DNA of 64,000 nucleotides, from the NCBI GenBank assembly GCA_016292775.1, contig JAEDFN010000004.1:3226-67225 (forward strand). The letters are read 5' to 3'. How positions within the stretch are numbered: the first letter of the stretch is position 1; each line of letters begins with the position of its first letter. The stretch is from Paludibacteraceae bacterium (GTDB taxonomy: Bacteria > Bacteroidota > Bacteroidia > Bacteroidales > Paludibacteraceae). A program made the position numbers and the translations under genes. The notes beneath the pieces are model-generated. The model saw only the letters and a program-made list of their open reading frames with translations. It was not told the origin of the DNA and made no database searches. Shown piece after piece: positions 27,483 to 35,866 of this stretch.

Positions 27483-28436
27483 ATGAAAAAACAAACCATT
27501 GCAATTTTTGCTCTTGTAATAGCTCAAGTATTTTGGGGAGCATCGTATTTGCTTTCTGACAGAGCTTTACAAGTGTTTTCACCAGCCTTTTTAGTTACTT
27601 TGAGAATTTCTATAGCTGCAATAGTTTTAGGAATTATTGGAGTGACCACGGGTAGGATTCAAAAAGTTAAACTTAAAGACCTTAAATTTTTTGCTTTAGC
27701 TGCTTTTGTAGAGCCCTTTATATATTTTTTATGTGAGGCAAAGGCTTTAGATAGTGGTGTGAGTCCAACCGTTACTTCCGTAATGATTTCATTAATACCG
27801 TTATTAACACCTGTTTTTGCTTATATTGTTCTTAGAGAAAAGGTTACTTTGACAAATTTATTAGGAATTATTGTTTCAATTGTAGGTGTATTAATGATTA
27901 TCCTTGAAAAAGATGGAGAAATGAGTGTTTCTATGGTAGGCTTTGTATTATTGTTCATAGCAATACTGGCTTCCATTTCATATACCCTTGTACTTAGAAA
28001 AATTCCGGAACATTATAATACTCTTACTATTGTATTTTATAATTTCTGTATTTCACTCTGTTTTTTTATTCCAACATCATTGATTATGGAATGGAATGCA
28101 ATCTCTTCGTTACAAATTAATAAAGAAACTATAGATGCCTTTTATGCTATTATTGCATTAGCACTTTCCGCTTCTTGTGTTGCTTTCTTATTCTTCTCTT
28201 TTGGTGTTAGAATTATTGGTCCTAACAGAGCAAATGTCTTTAACAATATCCCTCCCGGTGTTACTGCTATTCTTTCTATTTTTGTTTTAAATGAAATGAT
28301 GCCGGCAATAAAATGGGTAGGATTAGGCATTGTGATTATCGGTATGTTTATTTCTCAAATAAATATTACTAAGGTTAATAGAAGAATCGATATTCGTAAA
28401 TATAAAAAATATAAGAAATCATTGAGTAATAAATAA
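27483..28436 (+). CDS. DMT-superfamily transporter, EamA family (copy 2)
   Basis: 317 residues, ten helices, clearly homologous to the preceding gene over the whole length (shared patterns WGASYLL/WACSFLF, FALAAFVEPFIYFLCEA/FLLAGFSQPFCYFICEA, LRKIPEHYNTLTIVFY/LKKIPSHYSNISIVFY). It ends with a basic tail of about 20 residues. Probable metabolite exporter with no predicted substrate. Retention of both copies suggests either different substrates or a heteromeric pair. Confidence 0.88.
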   Translation: MKKQTIAIFALVIAQVFWGASYLLSDRALQVFSPAFLVTLRISIAAIVLGIIGVTTGRIQKVKLKDLKFFALAAFVEPFIYFLCEAKALDSGVSPTVTSVMISLIPLLTPVFAYIVLREKVTLTNLLGIIVSIVGVLMIILEKDGEMSVSMVGFVLLFIAILASISYTLVLRKIPEHYNTLTIVFYNFCISLCFFIPTSLIMEWNAISSLQINKETIDAFYAIIALALSASCVAFLFFSFGVRIIGPNRANVFNNIPPGVTAILSIFVLNEMMPAIKWVGLGIVIIGMFISQINITKVNRRIDIRKYKKYKKSLSNK

Positions 28437-28448
28437 CATTGTTTTTAT

Positions 28449-29453
28449 ATGCTGTCAAAAGTAATTTTAGAGAGTAATATTGTTCAATCAGTAAAATTAT
28501 TGGATAATGCCGATAATATTTTGATTACAAGCCATATTTCTCCTGATGGAGACGCAATAGGTTCGTCTTTAGGTCTTTTTCATATGCTAAAGAATTTAGG
28601 TAAATCAGTTAAAGTAATGGTTCCTAATAGATATCCTTCTTTCTTTAATTGGATGCCCGGCATTGAAAATGTTATTGTTATGGAAGAGAATAAAGCGGAG
28701 TCGGTGAAGATTTTTAAAGAATCTGATTTGATTTTTTGTTTGGATTACAACTCTTTTGATAGAGTAAATGGTATGAAACCTCTTTTAGAAACGTCAAAAT
28801 CAAAAATTATCCTCATAGATCACCACTTAAATCCAAATATTAAGGCAGATGTCATCATATCTCACCCTAATATCTCTTCTACAAGCGAATTGGTTTTCCG
28901 TTTCTTATGTCGTATGGGATATTATCCGGAAATTACTTTAGAAACAGCTCAATGTATTTATACCGGTATGATGACTGATACCGGTGGATTTACTTATAAT
29001 TCTAATGACCCTGAAATTTATACTATAATTAAGTTATTGTTGGAAAAAGGAGTTGATAAAGATGATATTTATCGTAAGGTGTTTAATACTTACTCAGAAA
29101 GTCGTTTAAGAATGCTGGGATATTGTTTGAATAAAATGGAAATATTGAATGATTGTAATACAGCATTAATTACTCTTACTCTTGACGAACAAAAACAATT
29201 TAATTATTCTATTGGTGATACTGAGGGGTTTGTAAATATTCCACTACAAATTGAAAATATTAATAGATCAGTGTTTTTGCGCGAAGATAAAGATAAAATA
29301 AAATTATCATTCCGCTCGCAAGGTGATATACCGGTAAATACTATTGCAGAATTGTTCGGTGGTGGTGGTCATAAAAATGCAGCCGGAGGTGAAAGCTACA
29401 CATCAATGGAAAATACAATATTAAAATTGAAAGAAATATTACAAACTAATTGA
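28449..29453 (+). CDS. nrnA: DHH-family phosphoesterase, NrnA-like oligoribonuclease/pAp phosphatase
   Basis: Expected to degrade nanoRNA (2-5 nt) or dephosphorylate pAp; Bacteroidota lack Orn and use this type. 334 residues: DHH domain with ITSHISPDGDAIGSSL (~26-41), DYNSFDR (~99), DHHLNP (~125-130, the DHH motif) and DTGGFTYNS (~178); then the DHHA1 domain with the substrate-binding GGGGHKNAAGG at ~302-312. All Mn-binding Asp/His are present. It sits 12 bp after the transporter pair and 17 bp before lysS. Confidence 0.9.
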   Translation: MLSKVILESNIVQSVKLLDNADNILITSHISPDGDAIGSSLGLFHMLKNLGKSVKVMVPNRYPSFFNWMPGIENVIVMEENKAESVKIFKESDLIFCLDYNSFDRVNGMKPLLETSKSKIILIDHHLNPNIKADVIISHPNISSTSELVFRFLCRMGYYPEITLETAQCIYTGMMTDTGGFTYNSNDPEIYTIIKLLLEKGVDKDDIYRKVFNTYSESRLRMLGYCLNKMEILNDCNTALITLTLDEQKQFNYSIGDTEGFVNIPLQIENINRSVFLREDKDKIKLSFRSQGDIPVNTIAELFGGGGHKNAAGGESYTSMENTILKLKEILQTN

Positions 29454-29470
29454 TATTTAAATAGATTATT

Positions 29471-31180
29471 ATGGAACTTTCAGAACAAGAAGTAATTCGT
29501 AGACAATCGTTAGATTCTCTACGCACAATGGGGATAGAACCATATCCTGCCGCTTTGTATCCAACCAACAATTTCTCAATAGATATAAAATCCAATTTTA
29601 AAGATGATGAAAAACCGGTAGATGTATGTATTGCAGGTAGAATCATGAGTCGTCGTATTATGGGTAAAGCCTCCTTTATTGAATTGCAAGATTCAAAAGG
29701 TAGAATCCAAGTATATATCTCTCGTGATGATATAAATACAGAAGAACAACCGGAAATGTATAACACCGTATTTAAAAAATTGTTAGATATTGGTGATTTT
29801 ATCGGAGTGAAGGGATTTGTATTTAGAACCCAAATGGGGGAGATTTCCGTTCATTGTAAAGAACTTACCGTTTTGAGTAAATCTTTACGCCCGCTTCCTA
29901 TTGTGAAATATAAAGATGGTGTTGCTTACGACTCTTTTGATGATGCAGAAATGAGATATCGTCAAAGATATGTCGATTTAGTGGTTAATGAAGGTGTGAA
30001 AGATATTTTCTTGAAAAGATCTCGTGTATATAAATCTATGAGAGAATATTTTAATTCTTTTGATTATGTAGAGGTGGAAACACCTATTCTTCAACCAATA
30101 CCCGGAGGTGCTTCTGCTCGTCCTTTTATTACACATCATAATGCATTAAATATCCCTTTATATCTTAGAATTGCTGATGAATTGTATCTTAAAAGATTGA
30201 TTGTAGGCGGTTTTGAAGGTGTTTATGAATTCTCTAAAAACTTCCGTAATGAAGGTATGGATAGAACTCATAACCCGGAGTTTACCTGTATGGAAATATA
30301 TGTTTCTTATAAGGATTATAATTGGATGATGGATTTTACCGAAAATATGATTCGGAAAATTTGTTTAGATGTCAATGGTAATACACAAGTGAAAGTGGGG
30401 GATAATATTATTGATTTCGGTCAAAAATTCCAACGCGTTACTATGCTTGATTCTATTAAGCATTTTACCGGATATGATCTTACCGGAATGGATGAAAATC
30501 AAATTCGTGAAGTTTGTTTGAAATTGAACATGGAAATTGATGATTCTATGGGTAAGGGTAAATTAATCGATGAAATTTTTGGAGAGTTCTGTGAAGGAAA
30601 TTATATTCAACCTACTTTTATTACTGATTATCCAAAAGAAATGAGTCCGCTTTGTAAACGTCATCGTAATAATCCTGATCTTACCGAACGTTTTGAATTA
30701 ATGGTAAATGGTAAAGAATTGGCTAATGCTTATTCGGAATTGAACGACCCTATTGATCAGTTGGAAAGATTCCAAGAGCAACTTCGATTGAGCGAGAAAG
30801 GTGACGACGAAGCTATGTTTATCGATATGGATTTCGTTCGTGCTTTGGAATATGGTATGCCTCCGACTTCAGGTATGGGTATCGGTATGGATCGTCTTGT
30901 TATGTTGTTAACCGGACAAACTGCAATACAAGAAGTTCTTCTATTCCCTCAAATGAAACCGGAAAAGAAAGTTCAAAAAGATAGTATTGAAAAATATACA
31001 GAATTAGGTATACCATCTGAATGGTTTGAACCTCTTCAAAAATTGGGCTTTGATATGGTTTCTAAATTAAAAGGTGCTAATGTAAATAAATTACATCAAG
31101 ACTTGTGTGGATATAATAAGAAGAATAAACTTGGCTTGGTGAACCCTTCTAAAGAAGATATCGAAAACTGGGTGAAATAA
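29471..31180 (+). CDS. lysS: Lysyl-tRNA synthetase, class II
   Basis: Charges tRNA-Lys. 569 residues: N-terminal OB-fold anticodon domain (~55-150, AGRIMSRRIMGKASFIELQD), then the class II core with motif 2 FRNEGMDRTHNPEFT (~256-270) and motif 3 GMGIGMDRLVMLL (~472-484). About 70 residues follow motif 3, longer than E. coli LysS by some 60; this C-terminal extension (ending EDIENWVK) is usual in Bacteroidota. Last gene of the trpS operon, closed by a terminator at 31221-31257. Confidence 0.97.
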   Translation: MELSEQEVIRRQSLDSLRTMGIEPYPAALYPTNNFSIDIKSNFKDDEKPVDVCIAGRIMSRRIMGKASFIELQDSKGRIQVYISRDDINTEEQPEMYNTVFKKLLDIGDFIGVKGFVFRTQMGEISVHCKELTVLSKSLRPLPIVKYKDGVAYDSFDDAEMRYRQRYVDLVVNEGVKDIFLKRSRVYKSMREYFNSFDYVEVETPILQPIPGGASARPFITHHNALNIPLYLRIADELYLKRLIVGGFEGVYEFSKNFRNEGMDRTHNPEFTCMEIYVSYKDYNWMMDFTENMIRKICLDVNGNTQVKVGDNIIDFGQKFQRVTMLDSIKHFTGYDLTGMDENQIREVCLKLNMEIDDSMGKGKLIDEIFGEFCEGNYIQPTFITDYPKEMSPLCKRHRNNPDLTERFELMVNGKELANAYSELNDPIDQLERFQEQLRLSEKGDDEAMFIDMDFVRALEYGMPPTSGMGIGMDRLVMLLTGQTAIQEVLLFPQMKPEKKVQKDSIEKYTELGIPSEWFEPLQKLGFDMVSKLKGANVNKLHQDLCGYNKKNKLGLVNPSKEDIENWVK

Positions 31181-31220
31181 TTAATAGTAGAGTAGTATAA
31201 TCGTAATATAGTACTTAATT

Positions 31221-31257
31221 TCCCAACTCTTAGTGATATAGGAGTTGGGATTTTTTT
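31221..31257 (+). terminator. Terminator of trpS-lysS operon
   Basis: TCCCAACTC (31221-31229) pairs with GAGTTGGGA (31242-31250), followed by seven T. Nine-bp stem about 40 nt after the lysS stop. Confidence 0.85.
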
Positions 31258-31370
31258 ATAGTATCTTTTTCGTGTTATTGTAATAATACTGTTAAATATT
31301 AATCGGATAGGAAATATTTATCATAGAGAGCTTTGTGTTTAGATTGTAATTGATTATTAGGATGATAGAT

Positions 31371-31413
31371 AAACAAAAAAAAGAGTCTGTCTAATATATA
31401 TTAGACAGACTCT
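31371..31413 (-). terminator. Terminator of rpsA
   Basis: Perfect 13-bp stem (31382-31394 with 31401-31413), loop TATATA; on the minus strand it is followed by a T run (complement of 31375-31381). Lies about 20 nt after the rpsA stop. Confidence 0.88.
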
Positions 31414-31433
31414 AGAAATTTATAGAAGATTAT

Positions 31434-33242
31434 TTATTTATTTTCTTCTTCTTTTAATTGATCTTTTAAATCAGACAAAGATTGAATGTCACCAAGAGTA
31501 GTTTTCTCTAATTGAGTTGTCATTGGTTGCTCTTCTTTCTTTGCAGCTTTTTTAGCTTTTTTCTCTTCTTTTTCAGCGGCAGCAGCTTCAGCAGCAGCGG
31601 CTTTTGCTACATCTTCGTGGATACGGCTGTGAGAGAGAATGATTCTTTTTTGCTCTTTATTAAATTCAATTACCTTGAAGTTGAGTTTCTCGTCAACTTT
31701 TGCCATTGAACCATCTTCTTTTATAAGGTGTTTTGGAGTAGCAAAACCTTCAACGCCATAAGGGAGAGCAATAACAGCACCTTTATCAAGCATTTCTGTG
31801 ATTACACCTTCGTGAATGCTGTCAGGGGTGAATATTGTTTCGAAAACATCCCATGGATTTTCTTCTAATTGTTTGTGACCAAGGCTTAAGCGACGATTCT
31901 CTTTGTCGATATCAAGAACGATAACTTCAATTTCAGAACCGATTTGAGTAAACTCAGATGGGTGTTTGATTTTCTTAGTCCAGCTTAAGTCAGAGATGTG
32001 GATTAATCCATCAATACCTTCTTCAATTTCAACAAATACACCGAAGTTTGTAAAGTTTCTTACTTTAGCAACGTGTTTTGTACCAACTGCATATTTGGTG
32101 TCAATATTTTCCCATGGGTCGTTTTTGAGTTGTTTGATACCGAGTGACATTTTACGCTCGTCACGATCTAATGTCAAGATAACAGCTTCTACTTCGTCAC
32201 CAACTTTTAAGAAGTCTTGTGCGCTGCGGAGGTGTTGGCTCCAGCTCATCTCAGATACGTGAATCAAACCTTCAACACCAGGGATGATTTCTACAAATGC
32301 ACCATAATCGGCCATTACCACAACTTTACCTTTTACGTGGTCGCCAACTTTAAGATTTGGATCAAGAGCATCCCATGGATGAGGAGTAAGTTGTTTTAAG
32401 CCGAGAGCAATTCTTTTCTTTTCATCATCAAAGTCGAGAATAACAACGTTGATTTTTTGATCTAATTTTACAATCTCTTCAGGGTGATTTACGCGACCCC
32501 AGCTAAGGTCTGTAATGTGGATAAGACCATCTACACCGCCCAAGTCAATGAATACACCGTAAGAAGTGATGTTTTTAACAATACCTTCAAGTACTTGACC
32601 TTTTTCGAGCTTGCTGATAATTTCACGTTTTTGTTGCTCTAATTCAGCTTCGATAAGTGCTTTGTGAGAAACAACAACATTTTTGAATTCGTGGTTGATT
32701 TTTACAACTTTGAATTCCATTGTTTTGTTTACAAATATATCGTAATCACGAATAGGTTTTACGTCGATTTGAGAACCTGGTAAGAATGCTTCAATACCGA
32801 ATACATCTACAATCATACCGCCTTTTGTACGACATTTAACAAAACCTTTGATGATTTCGTTGTTTTCTAATGCTTCATTAACTCTATCCCAAGAGCGAGT
32901 TGCACGTGCAGCTTTGTGAGATAAAATTAATTGACCTTTTTTGTCTTCTTGGTTTTCAATAAGTACTTCTACTTCATCTCCAACTTTTAATTCAGGATTA
33001 TAACGGAATTCACTCATTGGTATGATACCATCTGATTTGAAACCGATATTTACAACTACCTCACGTTTGTTCATTGAGATAATTTTACCCATTACTACCT
33101 CTTTGTCTTTTACTTGATTGAGGGTTTTTTCATAAAGAGCTGTTTGTTGCTCTTTTTCTTCTTTTGACATGATTTCTCCATTGGCATATGCATCCCAATC
33201 GAAATCTGCTGCCGGAGTTACGTTTTTGTTTTCTAATTCCAT
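31434..33242 (-). CDS. rpsA: 30S ribosomal protein S1
   Basis: Binds mRNA and helps initiate translation, important in Bacteroidota, which mostly lack Shine-Dalgarno sequences. 602 residues with six S1 (OB-fold) repeats at about 50-115, 130-195, 215-282, 300-370, 387-457 and 475-540; repeats 3-5 show the classic YGVFVDL/GLIHISDLSW pattern. The C-terminal ~60 residues are a low-complexity Ala/Lys/Glu tail. Monocistronic: own promoter at 33306-33337 and own terminator. Codon use is visibly tidier than in neighbours, as expected for a highly expressed gene. Confidence 0.97.
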   Translation of the reverse strand: MELENKNVTPAADFDWDAYANGEIMSKEEKEQQTALYEKTLNQVKDKEVVMGKIISMNKREVVVNIGFKSDGIIPMSEFRYNPELKVGDEVEVLIENQEDKKGQLILSHKAARATRSWDRVNEALENNEIIKGFVKCRTKGGMIVDVFGIEAFLPGSQIDVKPIRDYDIFVNKTMEFKVVKINHEFKNVVVSHKALIEAELEQQKREIISKLEKGQVLEGIVKNITSYGVFIDLGGVDGLIHITDLSWGRVNHPEEIVKLDQKINVVILDFDDEKKRIALGLKQLTPHPWDALDPNLKVGDHVKGKVVVMADYGAFVEIIPGVEGLIHVSEMSWSQHLRSAQDFLKVGDEVEAVILTLDRDERKMSLGIKQLKNDPWENIDTKYAVGTKHVAKVRNFTNFGVFVEIEEGIDGLIHISDLSWTKKIKHPSEFTQIGSEIEVIVLDIDKENRRLSLGHKQLEENPWDVFETIFTPDSIHEGVITEMLDKGAVIALPYGVEGFATPKHLIKEDGSMAKVDEKLNFKVIEFNKEQKRIILSHSRIHEDVAKAAAAEAAAAEKEEKKAKKAAKKEEQPMTTQLEKTTLGDIQSLSDLKDQLKEEENK

Positions 33243-33305
33243 TTTAGTTAATTGTTTAATTTCTAAATGAATAGGTTAGACATTATGTTGAAATAAAATC
33301 GGATG

Positions 33306-33337
33306 CAAAGTTACAATTTTGTTTTTACATACACAAA
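33306..33337 (-). promoter_or_regulatory. Promoter of rpsA
   Basis: Minus strand TTTG (33337-33334) and TAACTTTG (33313-33306), 20-bp spacer; predicted leader about 60 nt. Confidence 0.7.
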
Positions 33338-33378
33338 TGTTTCAAAGTATTTTTGTTGAAAAAAATATATAGGAAATA

Positions 33379-33409
33379 TTTGTATAGTAGAAAATTAGTT
33401 GTACCTTTG
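33379..33409 (+). promoter_or_regulatory. Promoter of META lipoprotein-rsmE
   Basis: TTTG at 33379-33382 and TACCTTTG at 33402-33409, 19-bp spacer, 58 bp before the ATG. Divergent from the rpsA promoter with only 41 bp between the -33 elements. Confidence 0.65.
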
Positions 33410-33467
33410 CAACGTTTATGTGTAATGAAATATACATTGTTTAATAATAAATCTAATTTAAATTTTT

Positions 33468-34277
33468 ATGAAAAAAATCTTTATTTGCTCAGTTATGTGT
33501 GCTTTATTGCTCACTGCTTGTGGTGGTTCAAAGAAAACTACTTATGATTTTACAGGTAAAATGATTGCTCCTGTACAAATCAATAACGTTGATTATACAG
33601 AAGAGTCTTCTGAAAAACCGGTTGCTTTGTTATTCGGTGAAAATAATACTATTTCCGGATGCCTTGGTTGCAACTTCATTGCTGCCGGTTCTTATTATGT
33701 AAATGAAGATACTCTTACTTTCAGCCCTCTTGGTATTACAAGAGCTTTGTGTGATGAAAATTCAAATATGATCGAACAACAAATGCTTGATATTTTGACT
33801 AGAACTAATCATTATGTTGTTGAAAATGATGTTGTTAATTTCTATCAAGATCAAGAATTACTTGCTAAATTCAAGTTTGTAGAAAAACCTGAAGGTTGCT
33901 GTTCAAATGGTGAACACCAATGTCAACATGGTGAAGGTGAACACCAATGTCAACATAGTGAAGGTGAAGGTCATCAATGTCAAAAAGCAGAAGGTGAGCA
34001 CCAATGCCAAAAAGCAGAAGGTGAACAAACTTGTGCTCAAAAAAGAGAAGAAGCTGTAGCTGCTAATATCGCAGAAGTTAAAGAAGAAGTTAAAGAGACT
34101 GTAAAACCTATCGCCGGCGGCGTATCTGCAAAAGCTGCTTCTACAAGTACTTCTGCTAAAGTTCAAGGACCTACTACTTTAAAACCATCTGCAGAATCAA
34201 CTCAAACCACTCAAAAAAGCATTTCTGTTAAAAATACAAAAGTAAATGCTACTAAAACAGTGGAATCTGAAAAATAA
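33468..34277 (+). CDS. META-domain lipoprotein with His/Cys repeats
   Basis: 269-residue lipoprotein: signal MKKIFICSVMCALLLTAC with lipobox Cys18. Residues ~25-140 resemble the META/HslJ domain (FTGKMIAPVQINN, LLFGENNTISGCLGCNFIAAGSY, EQQMLDILTRTNHYVVEN). Then comes an unusual repeat region, residues 144-189: a CC pair and four HQCQ units (His/Cys 150/152, 159/161, 169/171, 178/180) separated by G/E-rich linkers, with extra His154 and His163 and a final Cys189. The last ~75 residues are low-complexity, rich in Lys, Thr, Ser and Val. The His/Cys segment looks suited to bind metal, but that is inference. An upstream in-frame extension from 33353 lacks a signal and is rejected. rsmE follows after 14 bp. 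Confidence 0.82.
   Translation: MKKIFICSVMCALLLTACGGSKKTTYDFTGKMIAPVQINNVDYTEESSEKPVALLFGENNTISGCLGCNFIAAGSYYVNEDTLTFSPLGITRALCDENSNMIEQQMLDILTRTNHYVVENDVVNFYQDQELLAKFKFVEKPEGCCSNGEHQCQHGEGEHQCQHSEGEGHQCQKAEGEHQCQKAEGEQTCAQKREEAVAANIAEVKEEVKETVKPIAGGVSAKAASTSTSAKVQGPTTLKPSAESTQTTQKSISVKNTKVNATKTVESEK
33912..34031 (+). repeat. In-gene repeats encoding HQCQ units
   Basis: Four imperfect direct repeats of 27-30 bp centred on CACCAATGTCAA-type cores, coding for GEHQCQ(H/K) units in the META lipoprotein. Copies 1-2 and copies 3-4 are most alike, as if duplicated pairwise. Confidence 0.75.
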
Positions 34278-34291
34278 TCATATCTTTTTAT

Positions 34292-34999
34292 ATGAATATT
34301 TTTTACTCTCCTAATATATGCACGACTCCTTTTCTCCCTGAAGAGGAGTCGTTGCATTGTATTAAGGTCCTACGTCTAAATAAGGGTGACTTGATTCATG
34401 TTATTGATGGCGTTGGAGGTCTCTTCGTTGCTAAAATTATTGAACCTCACCCTAAGAAAACAAAAATTGAAATCATTGAGGTTATAAATGATTATTATGT
34501 GCCGAACTATCAACTACATCTTGCCGTTGCACCAACTAAAAATATTGATAGGTTCGAATGGTTTATTGAAAAAGCTACTGAAATAGGAGTTTCTCAAATT
34601 ACTCCTTTGCTTTGTAGATATTCTGAAAGAAAAATGGTGAAATCTGATAGATTAGAAAAAATAATTATTTCTGCCTCAAAACAAAGTATTAAACCATATA
34701 TTCCGGTTTTAAATCCAATGACTTCTTTTGCAGATTTCTTAAATAATTATAAGGATGTTAATACTCAAAAATTTATAGCTCATTGCTATGATATTCCTAA
34801 ATTACCATTTATAAAATCGTGTAAAAAGGGTGGGAATGTAATAGTATTAATTGGTCCGGAAGGTGATTTTAGTATGGAAGAGGTTAATGATGCTTTAAAG
34901 ATGGGTTTTATATCTGTATCTTTAGGTGATAGTAGACTCCGCACTGAGACTGCGGGTATCGTTGCTTGTCATACTGTTTCTATTGCAAATGATTTATAA
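34292..34999 (+). CDS. rsmE: 16S rRNA (uracil1498-N3)-methyltransferase
   Basis: SAM-dependent methyltransferase of the SPOUT class acting on the 30S decoding centre. 235 residues: N-terminal PUA-like domain (~1-70, HCIKVLRLNKGDLIHVIDG) and a C-terminal trefoil-knot domain with IGPEGDFSMEEV (~188-199) and SLGDSRLRTETAG (~211-223), the SAM-binding knot. Length is normal. Its stop codon is directly next to the stop of convergent ruvC, with no space for a terminator. Confidence 0.95.
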   Translation: MNIFYSPNICTTPFLPEEESLHCIKVLRLNKGDLIHVIDGVGGLFVAKIIEPHPKKTKIEIIEVINDYYVPNYQLHLAVAPTKNIDRFEWFIEKATEIGVSQITPLLCRYSERKMVKSDRLEKIIISASKQSIKPYIPVLNPMTSFADFLNNYKDVNTQKFIAHCYDIPKLPFIKSCKKGGNVIVLIGPEGDFSMEEVNDALKMGFISVSLGDSRLRTETAGIVACHTVSIANDL

Positions 35000-35566
35000 T
35001 TATTTTATCTTGTCCGGATTTCTAAGAGCATATTCTTTCCAACTGCTATATTTCTTTTCTATCTGAGGTCGTGAAGTTTGTAAATAATGACAATATGCTG
35101 CTGCAAGACCATCGGTAGCATCTAAATGTATAGGAATTTCTTCTGTAGGAATTCCTAATATTTTTTTCAACATAGAAGACACCTGTTCTTTACTTGCCGA
35201 ACCATTTCCTGTAATTGACATCTTAATTTTCAAAGGAGCATATTCAGTTACAGGAATATCATGCAAAAGGGCAGCAGTTATTGCTACCCCTTGTGCACGA
35301 CCTAATTTAAGCATAGATTGAACATTTTTACCAAAAAATGGAGCTTCTATTGCCATTTCATCCGGTAAATATTTTTCTATTAATGCTGTAGTCTGTCGAT
35401 GTATCTCCTTTAATGTAAGATAGTGATCTTTTATATTATGCAAATCAAAAAAACCTAATGTAATCAATTGAACATCTTTCCCTTTGACCTTGATAATTCC
35501 ATATCCCATGATATTTGTACCGGGGTCTATGCCCATTATTATTCTATCAGTAGTTTTACTTTGCAT
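35000..35566 (-). CDS. ruvC: Holliday junction resolvase RuvC
   Basis: Endonuclease that cuts Holliday junctions with RuvAB. 188 residues with the RNase H-like acidic set: Asp14 in MGIDPGTNIMGYG, Glu in AIEAPFFGKN (~73), and DATDG (~147-151) in the C-terminal helix. Last gene of the leftward run that starts at dut, 1 bp after the DUF4286 gene. Confidence 0.95.
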   Translation of the reverse strand: MQSKTTDRIIMGIDPGTNIMGYGIIKVKGKDVQLITLGFFDLHNIKDHYLTLKEIHRQTTALIEKYLPDEMAIEAPFFGKNVQSMLKLGRAQGVAITAALLHDIPVTEYAPLKIKMSITGNGSASKEQVSSMLKKILGIPTEEIPIHLDATDGLAAAYCHYLQTSRPQIEKKYSSWKEYALRNPDKIK

Positions 35567-35567
35567 A

Positions 35568-35864
35568 TTAAATTGATTCTAATATTGTATCAAAATATAA
35601 TACTTTTTCTTTGAATATGGTTTGTAATATTTTCATACACCCCATATTATTATTTTTCCAATTGTTGATAAACTCCATATCAGGTGCTTGAAATTGAAGA
35701 GCGTAATTGCTATATTCCGGATCTTGAATAGATACAACTTTCATTAAAAAAGGTTGTGTAAATCCATCTTCCAGCATCTTTTCAATTATCTCTGATTGGA
35801 TTATAAATAAACACTTATCTAATACAGAGTTGTGTATTGTAAATGTAGTATTATATAATGTCAT
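35568..35864 (-). CDS. DUF4286 family protein
   Basis: Small 98-residue cytoplasmic protein of the DUF4286 family, recognised by the N-terminal MxxYNTTFTI, a middle helix with FLMKVVSI and a C-terminal FKEKVLYFDTILE. The pattern of a short ferredoxin-like alpha/beta fold is plausible, but the function is unknown. It lies between trxB (2 bp) and ruvC (1 bp), an arrangement common in Bacteroidota. Confidence 0.82.
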   Translation of the reverse strand: MTLYNTTFTIHNSVLDKCLFIIQSEIIEKMLEDGFTQPFLMKVVSIQDPEYSNYALQFQAPDMEFINNWKNNNMGCMKILQTIFKEKVLYFDTILESI

Positions 35865-35866
35865 TC

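Noticed and set aside
33353..33547. Small ORF upstream of the META lipoprotein
   Set aside because: It overlaps the lipoprotein signal in another frame and includes the promoter; no protein features.
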